The position numbers were made by a program, and so were the translations under genes. A stretch of 64,000 bases of DNA from Micromonospora sp. WMMA1363 (lineage in GTDB: Bacteria > Actinomycetota > Actinomycetes > Mycobacteriales > Micromonosporaceae). The notes under the pieces were generated by a model. It was not told where the DNA came from and made no database searches. It saw only the letters and a program-made list of their open reading frames with translations. Location: the NCBI RefSeq assembly GCF_030345795.1, contig NZ_JAUALB010000001.1, positions 5,572,001-5,636,000 of the forward strand, written 5' to 3'. Numbering within the stretch: the first letter of the stretch is position 1; each line of letters opens with the position of its first letter. Positions 63,510 to 64,000 of the stretch are shown here, one piece after another.

Positions 63510-63730
63510 GCGGCCCAGCCCCGCGGGTTTCCGAGCCCTGCCCCGGTCACTGGTCAGCGGATGCTGCCCGCCGAGCCCGGTCGCCGCACGTCGGCCCGGT
63601 TCGGGCCGCCTCGCGGACGATGGGGGATTTCCCGGCCTCGGGCCACCGGGCGTTCGCCGGTTCGGCGCGTCCAGCCGAGCCGGGCGACCGGGAACGCGGG
63701 TGCCGCCCGGCGCGACCAGCGGCGGATCCG

Positions 63731-63736
63731 GTAGGA
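63731..63736 (+). promoter_or_regulatory. possible -10 element upstream of the amidohydrolase gene
   Basis: TAGGAC lies 7 nt before ATG 63744, and the same bases resemble a weak Shine-Dalgarno sequence (AGGA). Both interpretations are possible. Confidence 0.3.
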
Positions 63737-63743
63737 CTGAGCG

Positions 63744-64000
63744 CATGGCTCTGCATCTGCGCGGCGTGCTCCTGCCCGACGACGAGGTCCGAGATCTCTG
63801 GCTGGTCGGCGACCGGGTCACCTTCGCCCCGGTGCCCGGCGCCGAGACGATCGCCGACGGCGGCTACCTGCTGCCCGGCCTGACCGACGCGCACTGCCAC
63901 ATCGGCATCGCCCGCGGCGGCACCCCTATCACCTCGGTCGACCAGGCCCGCGAGCTGGCCCGCACCGACCGGGACGCGGGGGTGCTCGCCATCCGCGACG
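63744..64000 (+). CDS. amidohydrolase-family protein, N-terminal part
   Basis: The 85 visible codons begin MALHLRGVLLPDDEVRDLWL, run through a small beta-sandwich, and reach the metal-binding motif PGLTDAHCHIGIARGG, in which the two His (HCH) bind the metals. The gene is cut by the end of the window. Its position after ffh agrees with M. tuberculosis Rv2915c, an amidohydrolase. Substrate is unknown. Confidence 0.88.

Noticed and set aside
60486..63821. 1111-residue open frame on the minus strand over glnD and ffh
   Set aside because: It is a shadow frame produced by high G+C third positions. Its translation is Arg/Gly/Asp-rich without domains, while glnD and ffh on the plus strand have full motif sets.

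Overview
The base composition (very high G+C, strong G/C at third codon positions, many GTG starts) and the protein types (F420-pathway cofC/fbiD, Smc-FtsY-Amt-GlnB-GlnD-Ffh run, HU with a lysine-rich tail, NdgR next to leuCD, XRE/DUF397 pair) point to an actinomycete chromosome, most likely a member of the Micromonosporaceae. The genus is inferred from general resemblance, not from a database search. Nearly all of the window is ordinary core chromosome. I see no prophage, IS element, CRISPR array or biosynthetic gene cluster.

Layout. 1-3083: end of a DUF58 gene, a BatA-like VWA membrane protein, a membrane-anchored trypsin-like protease and an ArfB-type ribosome rescue factor. 3172-7930 (minus strand): a double-length LtrA membrane protein, a frameshifted gene of the family annotated as 3-methyladenine DNA glycosylase, and a membrane protein of unknown function. 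8099-13337: FAH-family hydrolase, tRNA-Gln, two identical tRNA-Glu genes, ndgR diverging from leuC-leuD, and hupB. 13480-19152 (minus strand): a polyphosphate-linked run (ppk, CYTH-CHAD, mutT1-like) followed upstream by a small OB-like protein gene and cofC. 19281-24229: plsC-like, gpsA, a Cys/Met-metabolism PLP enzyme, a HemK-like methyltransferase and a ROK kinase. 24366-25911: XRE/DUF397 regulatory pair and a small unknown gene. 26359-34511: ddl, DUF3515, Lrp-type ligand-binding protein, thiL, a GNAT protein, rpmB, DAK-family kinase and recG. 34743-39984: a sortase-anchored surface protein, rsmD-coaD, a Rv2927c-like coiled-coil protein, an orphan SUKH-like gene, and DUF177-rpmF. 40099-45185: plsX-rnc-mutM and an MMPL transporter. 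45228-48245: a frameshifted GH114-type lipoprotein gene, a CAP-domain protein with a tryptophan-rich repeat region, and a small coiled-coil protein. 48612-64000: smc, HAD hydrolase, mini-DinB, PhoD-like phosphatase, ftsY, an APH-like kinase, amt-glnB-glnD, ffh and the start of an amidohydrolase.

From memory, gene order from the FAH gene through ffh and the amidohydrolase follows the Mycobacterium tuberculosis Rv2993c-Rv2915c segment, with insertions and losses. gltX and ung, which I remember in the corresponding places there, are not seen here.

How the genes fit together. SRP targeting (ffh, ftsY) flanks the ammonium/PII module (amt, glnB, glnD), which has a convincing GlnR-type operator in front of it. 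ppk has a PhoP-box-like pair of 11-bp repeats immediately upstream and forms a tight unit with a polyphosphate-binding CHAD protein and a Nudix/histidine-phosphatase protein. rpmF, plsX, rnc and mutM form a classic ribosome, lipid, RNA-processing and repair run. Several genes have a TANNNT hexamer 6-7 nt before the start codon and no Shine-Dalgarno sequence, which suggests leaderless transcripts. The items most worth a second look are the GlnR and PHO operators, the nested tryptophan-rich repeats in the CAP protein, the double LtrA protein, the two frameshifted genes, the orphan SUKH-like gene and the short perfect tandem repeats near 28.2 kb and 48.45 kb.
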